Shown here one piece after another: positions 37,455 to 47,905 of a stretch of DNA of 58,978 nt (its first letter is position 1; the number at the start of each line of letters is the position of its first letter). The notes below the pieces were generated by a model. It saw nothing but the letters and a program-made list of their open reading frames with translations. It was not told the DNA's origin and searched no databases. The stretch lies in contig CANPVU010000007.1 of the NCBI GenBank assembly GCA_947581765.1, forward strand, positions 1 to 58,978. Direction: 5' to 3'. The translations under genes and the position numbers were made by a program. Source of the stretch: an uncultured Bacilli bacterium (GTDB lineage: Bacteria; Bacillota_I; Bacilli_A; RF39; UBA660).

Positions 37455-37494
37455 CAAAAATTAAAGTTATTTCACGATAGAAATAACTTTAATT
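37455..37494 (-). terminator. Strong terminator after the ferritin-like gene
   Basis: Perfect 15-bp stem (AATTAAAGTTATTTC and its complement) with a 6-base loop and TTTTTG tail on the minus strand; overlaps the stop codon. Confidence 0.92.
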
Positions 37495-37978
37495 ATTCAT
37501 AACTATTATATATACTTTGTAAACATAATATATGTAATTTTTCATCTTCAATAATTCTTTTTAATATATCTTGTATATATTTATCATCTATTATCTTTAT
37601 ATCAGATTCATATCTTTTTATAGTATTTTCTTCTCTTTTAATATCTACTAACAATAAATCTTTTATATTCATAGTATAATTAACATACTCACTAGTCCAA
37701 GGTATTATAGTATTATTTTTATAAGTACTAAAAAAAGGTTTACCTCCTAATTTAACTATTAATTCTCCTAGTATATCTAAATGCCTCATTTCTACTCTAG
37801 CAATTTGTTTTAATGTACTACTTATATCTTCCTTTATAAGACTTTGATATATATATTCATGAATTGCTGTATCTTCCCCACCACTTCCTGCATAATCATC
37901 TAATAATATTTTAGCATACTCTATATTTTCTTTTTCAACTCTAATAGGTGGATAAGGTTTATTTAGTATACATTCCAT
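37493..37978 (-). CDS. Ferritin-like di-metal protein
   Basis: 161 aa, all-helical. Metal-ligand pattern of the ferritin-like superfamily: a Glu in helix 1 (TAIHEYIYQ), ExxH in helix 2 (ARVEMRHLDIL), a Glu in helix 3 (DIKREENTIK) and ExxH in helix 4 (IIEDEKLHIL). The GSGGEDTAIHEYIYQ and LGGKPFF stretches resemble CotJC/manganese-catalase-like and rubrerythrin-like proteins of Clostridia, some of which are spore coat parts; that link is inference. The ATG at 37978 has AAAGGAT upstream; the track ATG at 38011 has no ribosome site and overlaps the preceding symporter gene. Confidence 0.78.
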   Translation of the reverse strand: MECILNKPYPPIRVEKENIEYAKILLDDYAGSGGEDTAIHEYIYQSLIKEDISSTLKQIARVEMRHLDILGELIVKLGGKPFFSTYKNNTIIPWTSEYVNYTMNIKDLLLVDIKREENTIKRYESDIKIIDDKYIQDILKRIIEDEKLHILCLQSIYNSYE

Positions 37979-38000
37979 ATTAATCCTTTCTATTATTTTA

Positions 38001-39203
38001 TTATGTTTCATTATCTACTAATTTAGATATTAACATACAACTAGGTATATCTCCTACAGCATTTATACATGTACCTGGAGCATCAACTATCCATCCTATT
38101 GTAGATATTATAGGGAAAGCTATTGCAGGAAATCCATATACTGATACAATTAGTGCCTCACCTATCAATGCACCTCCAGGTATACCTGACATTACTACTC
38201 CACTTAATACTGATACTAAAAGTGCTATTAATATATCTGTAACACCATTGAAATTTCTTCCAAATATTGAAAATAAAAATGCAATTTTTAAAATAGATGC
38301 CATACTAGAACCTTCCATATGTATAGTAGAACCTATTGGTAATACTACCTCACTTACATCTTTTGGTAACTTCATATTATCTGCTGTTGTCATATTACAA
38401 GGAAGAGTAGCTAGTGAAGAACATGTACCAAGTGATGTAATAGTAGACATTAAAATATTTTTATAAAATACTTTAACTCCCTTACCTCTATATGCTATAT
38501 ACGCATATAATGAATAAAATATTATATAGTACAATACTGCTATAATTATATAAACTATAAAGCATTTAGCATAACTACCTAATAATTCTGGACCATAAGT
38601 TCCAACTAAACTTGCAAAGTATGCAGCTAAACCTATTGGTGCATAATACATAATTATATTAATCATTTTTAACATTACTTTACAACCAGCATTTAAAAAA
38701 TCATTAACTATTTTAACTTCATCACCACATAGTCTAACACTAAATCCAAATATACATGAAAAAATAATTAGAGGTAACATATTAACTTTACAAAGCAACA
38801 TAGAAAAATCACTAACAGTTAACATATCTACTATTTTTTGTCCAAGATTTATACTTTCTTTAGTATAATCTAAATCCTTAATAACATTACCTGTAGGATT
38901 AAATAAAAATACTCCAAAAAGCATAAATACAGCTGCTATTAAACTAGTTATAATAAATATAATAAACATATACTTAAATATTTTTCCTAGTCTTTTTAAA
39001 CTACTCATTTTAGCAATACTACTAGATACTGTAAAAAATACAAGGGGTATAACTATTACAAATAACATATTAACAAAGACTTGTCCAAAAGGTTCTAATA
39101 CTTTAGCACCACTTTTAAATATACAGCCAATTATACTACCTAATATAATAGAAATAAATAATATTATTGGAAATTTATAATTTTTATATAATCTATATAA
39201 CAT
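38001..39203 (-). CDS. Dicarboxylate/amino acid:cation symporter (DAACS family)
   Basis: Eight-span, twin-hairpin secondary transporter of the glutamate carrier fold that uses a Na or H gradient. Seen: SSSIAKMSSLKRLGK, IGSTIHMEGSSMASI (usual form GATINMDGTA), SGIPGGALIGEALI (hairpin 2) and DAPGTCINAVGDI (usual form DxxRTxxNVxGD). The Arg that binds the side-chain carboxylate in glutamate and aspartate carriers is Gly here, which argues for a neutral amino acid or another substrate. The ATG at 39203 has GGGAGG upstream; the track start is 4 codons longer and overlaps that site. Confidence 0.9.
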   Translation of the reverse strand: MLYRLYKNYKFPIILFISIILGSIIGCIFKSGAKVLEPFGQVFVNMLFVIVIPLVFFTVSSSIAKMSSLKRLGKIFKYMFIIFIITSLIAAVFMLFGVFLFNPTGNVIKDLDYTKESINLGQKIVDMLTVSDFSMLLCKVNMLPLIIFSCIFGFSVRLCGDEVKIVNDFLNAGCKVMLKMINIIMYYAPIGLAAYFASLVGTYGPELLGSYAKCFIVYIIIAVLYYIIFYSLYAYIAYRGKGVKVFYKNILMSTITSLGTCSSLATLPCNMTTADNMKLPKDVSEVVLPIGSTIHMEGSSMASILKIAFLFSIFGRNFNGVTDILIALLVSVLSGVVMSGIPGGALIGEALIVSVYGFPAIAFPIISTIGWIVDAPGTCINAVGDIPSCMLISKLVDNET

Positions 39204-39231
39204 AAAACCTCCCATTTAATATTATTCTAAT

Positions 39232-39271
39232 AAAAAAACAAAATGAATGATTTTATCAAACATTTTGTTTT
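39232..39271 (-). terminator. Terminator of the 263-aa membrane protein gene
   Basis: AAAACAAAATG/CATTTTGTTTT stem (11 bp, 15-base loop) with T7 on the minus strand; overlaps the stop codon. Confidence 0.85.
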
Positions 39272-40047
39272 ACATATTCTATATTTGTTAAATAAAACTT
39301 ATCTACACTAGTATCTTTCTTAAAAGTATACTTATATTTATCTATTATATCTAAATTCTCTACTATATTTTTATCTGTTATATTTATAGGAAGTAAGTTA
39401 TTATGTCTTGTATAACTTGTTTTTTTATCTATATATGTATATGCTGAATAAATATATATGTATATCTCATCACCATTAGATTCACTTTCCATATAATTTA
39501 TTTTTTCAACTGTTGGATTATTCTTTTTTTCATAAATTAAATAGCATTTTAACTTATTATCATAGTAATAAAGTTTATCAACTAAAGTTAAATTTTTGTG
39601 ATTTATAGATAATTCTTTATTTATCAATTTTATTTGATTAGATACATATTCTTCTTTTATTATTTTTCCAGTAAATTTATAACCATTTAATTCTTGTTTT
39701 GCATTTACTTTTTCCGAAGTAATATTTTCTGAAGGCATATTTTTTATAGCATAATATATTTTTAATTCATCAGAAAATTTATCATAAGTTAATCCATTTT
39801 CCATCAAAGATATATCTTGCTTAGTATATGCTGGTGTACTATTAAAATCACTTTTTACTAAATCATATAGTGCATTAATTTCTTCTTGACTATACTTTGG
39901 TTTTTCCTCTTTTTTCACCGGCGTTTTTGGTTCTTCATTAGAATTTAAATCATTATTACTATAATAATATACAAATAAAACAGCACCTAATAAAATCAAT
40001 ATTAATACAATTAATCCAAAATTGCTTTCTTTTTTCTTCTTCTTCAT
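39256..40047 (-). CDS. Single-span extracytoplasmic protein, paralogue A
   Basis: 263 aa. MKKKKKE, one membrane helix (about residues 11-28), a charged linker (EEPKTPVKKEEKPKYS), then a soluble outer domain of unknown fold with QDISLMENGLTYDKFSDELKIYYAIKNM. The same arrangement, and the same pattern (xDIxLxxxGxxxxxxSxxxKxxxAxxxx), occurs in the gene upstream, so the two are diverged duplicates. Start: ATG with AGGGGAT. No family recognised. Confidence 0.68.
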   Translation of the reverse strand: MKKKKKESNFGLIVLILILLGAVLFVYYYSNNDLNSNEEPKTPVKKEEKPKYSQEEINALYDLVKSDFNSTPAYTKQDISLMENGLTYDKFSDELKIYYAIKNMPSENITSEKVNAKQELNGYKFTGKIIKEEYVSNQIKLINKELSINHKNLTLVDKLYYYDNKLKCYLIYEKKNNPTVEKINYMESESNGDEIYIYIYSAYTYIDKKTSYTRHNNLLPINITDKNIVENLDIIDKYKYTFKKDTSVDKFYLTNIEYVKQNV

Positions 40048-40058
40048 ATTAACATCCC

Positions 40059-40895
40059 CTATTTAATAGTAATTGTATCTAAATAATATTTATCATAAAC
40101 TTTATTAAATTGATACTCTATATATTTTAAATTATTAAATTTATCCTTAATATTATTTGAATCTATTACATCAGTTAAACTAATATTATTAAGTGTCCAA
40201 CTTCTAGTTTTATTAGTATCTGTATATGCAATATAATATTTAATAATCAGTTTATTATCAATTTCTTCTTGTTTTATATAATGATACATTGTATAATCTA
40301 AATTTATTTTATTACTATTATCTAGTAAATAGTACCTTTTAGTTTCTTGATTATATACATAAATATTATCGCCATAACTAAATGAAGCATTAGTAATAGA
40401 TATATCTCCAAATACATTTTTAATACTTTCTTGTAAATCACTTTGTAAAATATATTCATTAGAATTACTTGTATATTTTTTTGCTTGACGTGCTGCTACT
40501 GACAATTTAAAGTTTAATGACATATCACTTGCTTTAGCACCACTATTAATTAAATTTATATCTTCTGGTGTAAATATATTATAACTCTCTTTAGTATTAA
40601 ATGTAATATATTTACTTACATCTATATTACTATTTTGATTTGTTACTTCACTTGAATTACTGCTAGTATTACTATCACTAATAATATCCTCTTCCTTATT
40701 TTTATCTTTAGTTATAATTCCATATGCACCATAACCAATTAAAAAAATTCCTAATAAAGTTAATAATACATCTATAAAATTAAATCTTTTAGAAGGTAGT
40801 TTATCTTGATGATTTTTTTTAGGTTTATTATATTTTCCATCATTTAATTTACCATTTACAATAATAGGAACTACATTATTTTTATCATCATTCAT
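40059..40895 (-). CDS. Single-span extracytoplasmic protein, paralogue B
   Basis: 278 aa. A basic cytoplasmic N terminus of about 40 residues, one membrane helix (FNFIDVLLTLLGIFLIGYGAYGI), a Ser/Asn-rich linker, then an outer domain with PEDINLINSGAKASDMSLNFKLSVAARQAKKY, matching the start of the outer domain in the downstream paralogue. The ATG at 40895 follows GGAGGTATAT; the track start is an ATG upstream of that site. Function unknown; eleven bases separate it from its paralogue. Confidence 0.68.
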   Translation of the reverse strand: MNDDKNNVVPIIVNGKLNDGKYNKPKKNHQDKLPSKRFNFIDVLLTLLGIFLIGYGAYGIITKDKNKEEDIISDSNTSSNSSEVTNQNSNIDVSKYITFNTKESYNIFTPEDINLINSGAKASDMSLNFKLSVAARQAKKYTSNSNEYILQSDLQESIKNVFGDISITNASFSYGDNIYVYNQETKRYYLLDNSNKINLDYTMYHYIKQEEIDNKLIIKYYIAYTDTNKTRSWTLNNISLTDVIDSNNIKDKFNNLKYIEYQFNKVYDKYYLDTITIK

Positions 40896-40930
40896 ATATA
40901 CCTCCATATTTTAATATTATCATAAAATGT

Positions 40931-40958
40931 AAAAAATGCCAATAGTAAACTATCAGCA
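40931..40958 (-). terminator. Terminator of the cysteine desulfurase gene
   Basis: TGCTGATAGT/ACTATTGGCA stem with two G-U pairs, 2-base turn, then TTTTTT on the minus strand. Confidence 0.8.
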
Positions 40959-40976
40959 CTTAATACTTATTTATAA

Positions 40977-42107
40977 CTATTTTTTTAAAGAGGTTAAATT
41001 AGTATAACATTTATCAAAACATTCTTTTAATTTATCTATTTCTTCTAATGTTGTAATATGAGATAAACTTATTCTAATGCTAGATGAAGCATATTCTATA
41101 TTATTTGTTATCTCATAAACTGCATCACTCATTGTACCATTTGATGAACAAGCACTTTTAGTTGATACATATATTTCATATTGTTCTAAAGCATGTAAAA
41201 ATGTTTCTGGTTTTACCCCAATAATACTTATATTTAATATATGTGGTATACAATTATCTAAACTATTTATATGTACCTTATCATAATTACTAAAGAATTT
41301 TTTTAAATCATCATTTATTGTTTTTACATAATTAATATTATCATTTATATGTTCTAAAGAAAGTCTAAGTGATTTTGCTAATGAAACAATGAGTGGTAGT
41401 GATGGAGTTCCACTTCTATATATAGTAGTACTTTTTCCTCCATGTATTAATGGTTCTATATTTAGCTTTTTATTTTTAATTAATGCTCCAACACCTTTTA
41501 TACCATAAAATTTATGTGCTGAAAAACTAAATAAATCTACATCTTTTAAATCTATTATTTCTTTTCCTATTGCTTGCGTCATATCGACATGAAAATAACA
41601 TTTAGGATAATCTCTTAGTAATTTTCCTATTTCTTCTATATTTTCTCTTATACCAAGTTCACTATTTACAGCAGTTACACTAACTAATATAGTATCATCT
41701 GTTATTATTTGCTTTAAATAGTTTATATCAACTAACCCCTTATCATCTAGTTTTGTATAACTAACTTTATATCCTTCTTTTTTTAAAAATTCTAATGGTT
41801 CCTTAATTGATGAGTGTTCTAACTTAGTAGTTATTATATGATTACCTCTATTTTTGTAAGTATATGCTACACCTTTAATTGCTAAATTATTTGATTCACT
41901 TGCACCACTAGTATAAATTACTTCCTTATCACTTACATTTAATAAATTTAAAATTTGATTACTTGATAATTCAATTAAATGTTTAGAATTGACACCAAGT
42001 TTATGTAATGAGTTAGGATTACCAATATAATTTTTACATGCACTATTAAAACTATCTAATACTAAATCATTAACAGGAGTAGTAGCACTATAATCTAAGT
42101 AAACCAT
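40977..42107 (-). CDS. Cysteine desulfurase (NifS/IscS family)
   Basis: PLP enzyme that takes sulfur from cysteine for Fe-S clusters or tRNA thiolation. Seen: DYSATTPVN at the N terminus, TSGASESNNLAIKG, the PLP Lys in SFSAHKFYGIKGVGALI, and the persulfide Cys in VSTKSACSSNG. Length 376 aa is typical. No scaffold (iscU/sufU), thiI or mnmA gene is adjacent, so the acceptor is unknown. Start: ATG with AGAGGTGAT. Confidence 0.93.
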   Translation of the reverse strand: MVYLDYSATTPVNDLVLDSFNSACKNYIGNPNSLHKLGVNSKHLIELSSNQILNLLNVSDKEVIYTSGASESNNLAIKGVAYTYKNRGNHIITTKLEHSSIKEPLEFLKKEGYKVSYTKLDDKGLVDINYLKQIITDDTILVSVTAVNSELGIRENIEEIGKLLRDYPKCYFHVDMTQAIGKEIIDLKDVDLFSFSAHKFYGIKGVGALIKNKKLNIEPLIHGGKSTTIYRSGTPSLPLIVSLAKSLRLSLEHINDNINYVKTINDDLKKFFSNYDKVHINSLDNCIPHILNISIIGVKPETFLHALEQYEIYVSTKSACSSNGTMSDAVYEITNNIEYASSSIRISLSHITTLEEIDKLKECFDKCYTNLTSLKK

Positions 42108-42128
42108 AAAATCACCTCTTGCAATCTA

Positions 42129-42157
42129 ATGATATCATACAAGTATTTCAACATCAA
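42129..42157 (-). promoter_or_regulatory. Promoter of the cysteine desulfurase gene
   Basis: Minus strand TTGATG, 17 bases, TATCAT with a TGA extension, about 21 bases before the ATG. Confidence 0.6.
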
Positions 42158-42200
42158 CAATAAATTATCAATTTTTATTTAACACTTACTTTTCTAGTAT

Positions 42201-42231
42201 ATAAAAAGTAAAAAGATATTTTCTTTTTACT
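42201..42231 (-). terminator. Terminator of the acidic Ig-like gene
   Basis: AGTAAAAAG/CTTTTTACT stem with a 7-base loop and TTTTTATA tail on the minus strand; overlaps the stop codon. Confidence 0.8.
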
Positions 42232-43939
42232 CTTCTTTTTCTTCTGTTTTACTAGAAGTATCGTCTTCTTTTACTTCATTACTATTTGATTCTTCTTTAT
42301 TATCATTTGAATCACTATTTGAATTACTATTAGACTCGCTATTTGAGTTACTATTAGAATTGCTCTTTGGAGTTTCTTTTGCTTTAACAGTAATTTCACA
42401 AGTAGCTATTAATTTATCATTATCTGCAGATGTTACAGTAATAGTTGCTTTTCCGGCTTTTTTAGCTGTTACAACCCCACCTGTTACACTTACAACATCA
42501 GCATTACTATTTGACCATTGAAAATTTTTATTAGCAGCATTATCTGGCTTTATTGTGACTTTTAATTTTGCTGTTTGGTCTTCTACTAATTCTAATTTAG
42601 ATGGAGAAATTTCTATACTTGTTACTTCTACTGGTTTTACAACTTCTATCTTAACAGAAGCCTTCATTTCATCTTTACCATCTTGAAGTTTAGCTATTAC
42701 AGTTATTCTTGCAGTTCCACTCTTTTTACCTGTTACTTTTCCGTTTTTATCTACAGTAGCAACATTTTCATTATCTGATTTCCATGTTATTTCTTCTACA
42801 GTAGCATTATAAGGCTCTAATTTAGCTTTTAAAGTTGTAGTATCTCCTATATTAATTTTTGTATCTCCTGAGATACTTATTTTTTCTAATTCAACTTCCT
42901 TTACAGTAACCTTAATTTCTTCACTAAAATCTCCATCTTTAGTTTTAACTGTTACTGTTGTTTTTCCTTCTTTTTTACCTCTAATTACTCCTGTTGAACT
43001 AACAGAGGCAATACTTGTATCTTCACTTGTCCATATTAATCCATTATTAGTAGCTTCAGCTGGCTCTACATCAGCAGATATTCTTACTGTATCATCTACA
43101 TATACAGTTACTTCCTTTTTATCAACCTTTAAACCTGTTACTTTAACAATATCATCAGATACAACAACACGGCAAGTTGCAACAAATCCACCTTCATTTG
43201 TAGTTACAGTAATAGTTGCACTACCATTTGAAACAGCTTTAATATTACCATCTTCGTCAACTTTGACTACACTCTCATCGCTACTTTTCCATGTAACTGT
43301 TTTATCTTTAGCGTCACTTGGTTCTACAGTAGCAATTAATTGTGTTTCATCACCCATACGAAGTCCTACTTCTTCCTGATCTAGACTTACACCTTCTACA
43401 TCGGCTGTATTATTATTAGTCCATCTTGCTTCGATGACTAAATCAGATGTAACCTTGGAGTCAAAATCGTATTTTTTTCCATTTAAATACCATCCTTCAA
43501 ACTCATATCCATCTTTAGTTGGATCAGATGGTGGAGTTACCTTTTCATTTTTCTTTACTATTTGATCACTTACCTCAGTTCCTCCATCTACATCAAATTT
43601 AACAGTATATTCACTTTTATTATTACATGCTTTTAATAAAATTAATATTACAGTAACAGCTATTACAACAACAATAGCTATTTTAGCTCCCATAGATAAT
43701 CCTGAGCTATAATCATCCGTTTTTCTTTTCTTAGGCTTTTCATCTTCTGAGTAGTCACTTTCATCAACTACTATATCATCTTCATCATCATATTTACTAG
43801 TATCAACTTCTTTGGTATCTTCATCTACATCGTATGAATCATCATCGTCATATAACTCATCGTCATCATCTTCATATGATTCTTCATCTTCTTCATATTC
43901 TTCTTCTATATCAGTAGATTCATCATTTTTCCTTTTCAT
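42227..43939 (-). CDS. Acidic-tailed membrane protein with an InlB-type repeat and four Ig-like domains
   Basis: 570 aa. Residues 1-75 are extremely acidic (runs of D and E with Tyr) and would be cytoplasmic; then KPKKRK, a membrane helix (about residues 86-105), and an outer part. The outer part has one InlB/Flg_new beta-grasp repeat (YTVKFDVDGGTEVSDQIVKK to GYEFEGWYLNGKKYDFDS) and four Big_2 Ig domains (WKSSDESVVKVDEDGNI, WTSEDTSIASVSSTGVI and so on), ending in a Ser/Asn-rich, acidic tail. No LPXTG signal. Surface display or adhesion is likely from the domains; the acidic cytoplasmic head is unusual. Confidence 0.85.
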   Translation of the reverse strand: MKRKNDESTDIEEEYEEDEESYEDDDDELYDDDDSYDVDEDTKEVDTSKYDDEDDIVVDESDYSEDEKPKKRKTDDYSSGLSMGAKIAIVVVIAVTVILILLKACNNKSEYTVKFDVDGGTEVSDQIVKKNEKVTPPSDPTKDGYEFEGWYLNGKKYDFDSKVTSDLVIEARWTNNNTADVEGVSLDQEEVGLRMGDETQLIATVEPSDAKDKTVTWKSSDESVVKVDEDGNIKAVSNGSATITVTTNEGGFVATCRVVVSDDIVKVTGLKVDKKEVTVYVDDTVRISADVEPAEATNNGLIWTSEDTSIASVSSTGVIRGKKEGKTTVTVKTKDGDFSEEIKVTVKEVELEKISISGDTKINIGDTTTLKAKLEPYNATVEEITWKSDNENVATVDKNGKVTGKKSGTARITVIAKLQDGKDEMKASVKIEVVKPVEVTSIEISPSKLELVEDQTAKLKVTIKPDNAANKNFQWSNSNADVVSVTGGVVTAKKAGKATITVTSADNDKLIATCEITVKAKETPKSNSNSNSNSESNSNSNSDSNDNKEESNSNEVKEDDTSSKTEEKEE

Positions 43940-44000
43940 ATTCCATCCCTTTCTATAACAAATAATACTGTCAAATTACACTCCTTATTGTTACATCTCA

Positions 44001-44029
44001 ATTTTATCAAAGATACTCTAACATGTCAA
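44001..44029 (-). promoter_or_regulatory. Promoter of the acidic Ig-like gene
   Basis: Minus strand TTGACA, 17 bases, TAAAAT with a TGA extension; leader of about 55 bases. Confidence 0.75.
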
Positions 44030-44111
44030 TTTGTGAAGTTACATTTATTTTAGATATTTATTAATTTCTTACATATTTAATATAATCTAGCAATTTATAT
44101 TTCTTAACAAT

Positions 44112-44144
44112 AAAAAAGTACTTAACATTATATTAAATACCTTT
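44112..44144 (-). terminator. Terminator of the transglutaminase-like gene
   Basis: An 11-bp stem with one bulge (AAAG(G)TATTTAA/TTAAGTACTTT) followed by TTTT on the minus strand. Confidence 0.7.
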
Positions 44145-44151
44145 AATAAAA

Positions 44152-45396
44152 CTATCTAACTGAATTCATATTAAATGAATCTAAATTTCTTACATATTCT
44201 AAAGCATCATTTTGTGCCTGTAATCCAAATTCATTAACTACATCATCAAGATGTTTTTTAGTATCAAAATCTAATATACTTGTTAATAAATCATTATTTA
44301 TTTTGCTTATATCATCATTAAAATCACTAAAAAACTCTCCAATTGGTACATATTTTAATCCTTTATTATTTTCTGTTTGTAACATATATATTTTTCCATT
44401 AGTTATAACACCTATAGAAGGATTAGTAGGATCAACAATGATTTGATAATCTTTACCTAGTGGAGTTAATATTGTTACCATGTGGTTACCACATAATTTA
44501 GTTATATCAAAACTATTATCACTTTCATTATTAGAATCAACACTATCACTTGGTACTATTTTAGTATCTATATTAGCTAAATCTTCTTTTTTATATTCAT
44601 CAGTCTCTAAATAAACAACTATATTTCTAGCATTATAATCTGGGTTAATAGCGTTCATTTTAGCTGTAAAATCATCTGCTAAATTTCTACAAACTCCAAT
44701 ACCATTTGGATCTTTAAAATCTAATCTACTATATCCTAATATATCAAGTTTAGGTTCTCCATAACCACATATGTCATTCCATGTATCATCTATAACCTTC
44801 ATAATAACTTGTATATCTGTTAAATTAAGCTCGTTAATATGAGAAGCATACTCTTCAATATTTTGATTATATTCTTCTATCTCAACAGCATATTTTTTCG
44901 TATTTTCACTATATAATTCTACTTTATATTGATTAAGTTCAAAATAAATAGCAGGTAGTGACATACTACATATTACAAGTCCACTTAAAACAACTTCCAA
45001 ACCCTTACAAAACTTAAATTTACCTTTATATAATTTAGCCTTAAATTTACTTCCTGTTTCTAACTCAATATCTTTTTGCATCATCCTAGGTAAATATTTA
45101 TTATAAGTATCACTACCATATTTTTGATAAATAGCCTCATAATCACCTTTTTTAAGTAACATTTTAATATCATTTTTCATACTAACTGCTAAATTTTTTA
45201 TAAATAATCTTTCTATAAATCCATATTTATTATATATTTGACCATATCTTTTTTCTTCCATTAAACGTTTTATATCCAACCTCTTATAACTAATAGGCGT
45301 TACAATACTATAAATCTGTCTACCAAAATAATCATATATTTCATCCCATTTTTGATTTTTCAATAAATTTCTTAATAGTTTGATTCTATTATTCAT
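44152..45396 (-). CDS. Membrane protein with transglutaminase-like Cys-His-Asp domain
   Basis: 414 aa. Residues 1-120 are helical with short recurring IYxKYG/YDYFG elements (YGQIYNKYG, YEAIYQKYG); a hydrophobic stretch (about 130-150, KGLEVVLSGLVICSMSLPAIYF) is the only candidate span. The C-terminal domain has GVCRNLADDFTAKMN, then CGNHMVTIL, then IIVDPTNPSIG: Cys, His and Asp in the order and setting of transglutaminase-like enzymes (GVCxxxA, H, DPT). Such domains are usually proteases or cross-linking enzymes; target unknown. Start: ATG with AGGTGAT. Divergent from the TIGR04086-like gene. Confidence 0.7.
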   Translation of the reverse strand: MNNRIKLLRNLLKNQKWDEIYDYFGRQIYSIVTPISYKRLDIKRLMEEKRYGQIYNKYGFIERLFIKNLAVSMKNDIKMLLKKGDYEAIYQKYGSDTYNKYLPRMMQKDIELETGSKFKAKLYKGKFKFCKGLEVVLSGLVICSMSLPAIYFELNQYKVELYSENTKKYAVEIEEYNQNIEEYASHINELNLTDIQVIMKVIDDTWNDICGYGEPKLDILGYSRLDFKDPNGIGVCRNLADDFTAKMNAINPDYNARNIVVYLETDEYKKEDLANIDTKIVPSDSVDSNNESDNSFDITKLCGNHMVTILTPLGKDYQIIVDPTNPSIGVITNGKIYMLQTENNKGLKYVPIGEFFSDFNDDISKINNDLLTSILDFDTKKHLDDVVNEFGLQAQNDALEYVRNLDSFNMNSVR

Positions 45397-45482
45397 ATAA
45401 TCACCTAATTTAAATTTATCATTTTACTATATTAAAAGTCAAATTATAAATTTTTTTAGCATATATATTATTGGGTGATATT

Positions 45483-45848
45483 ATGAATTACTTAAAAAAA
45501 ATTAGTACAAGTATTATTATTAGTATAAGTGTATTTATCTGCTTACTTTTAATAACTACATTACTTAGTTATTTAAATATAATAAAGTCTAACTTTATAA
45601 CTGTTACTAATCTTTTAATACCAATAATAAGTTTATTTAGTGGTGGGTGCTACTTAGGAAGTAAATCTACAAAACTAGGATGGTTTGAAGGATTAAAGTT
45701 TGGATTGATTTTTTTAATTATATTTATAATTCTAAATGTATTTATATATAAAAGTTTTATTATTAAATCACTTATCTATTATAGTATATTATTAATTGCA
45801 TCTATATTTGGAAGTATGGTAGGATTATTAAATAGAAAAAAAGCATAA
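45483..45848 (+). CDS. TIGR04086-family four-span membrane protein
   Basis: 121 aa from the preferred start. Four hydrophobic helices with a central GGCYLGSKSTKLGWFEGLKFGLIF, the hallmark of the YrzE/TIGR04086 small membrane proteins of Gram-positive bacteria, function unknown. The track start is a TTG; the ATG at 45483 follows GGTGATATT and fits family N termini. Monocistronic on the plus strand. Confidence 0.85.
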   Translation: MNYLKKISTSIIISISVFICLLLITTLLSYLNIIKSNFITVTNLLIPIISLFSGGCYLGSKSTKLGWFEGLKFGLIFLIIFIILNVFIYKSFIIKSLIYYSILLIASIFGSMVGLLNRKKA

Positions 45849-45874
45849 AAAAACTCGTTAAACGAGTTTTTTTG
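45848..45874 (+). terminator. Terminator of the TIGR04086-like gene
   Basis: AAACTCGTT/AACGAGTTT 9-bp stem with one-base centre (effectively a TTAAA loop) and T7 tail. Confidence 0.88.
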
Positions 45875-45905
45875 TATATTATCTAATATTAAATAAAAAT
45901 TTATT

Positions 45906-47892
<1,987 letters not shown>

Positions 47893-47905
47893 CTATATAT
47901 TTATA

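Noticed and set aside
43940-43980. A second TTGACA promoter near 43971
   Set aside because: A TTGACA is present, but the only nearby -10-like sequence (TATAGA) is about 11 bases away, too close.
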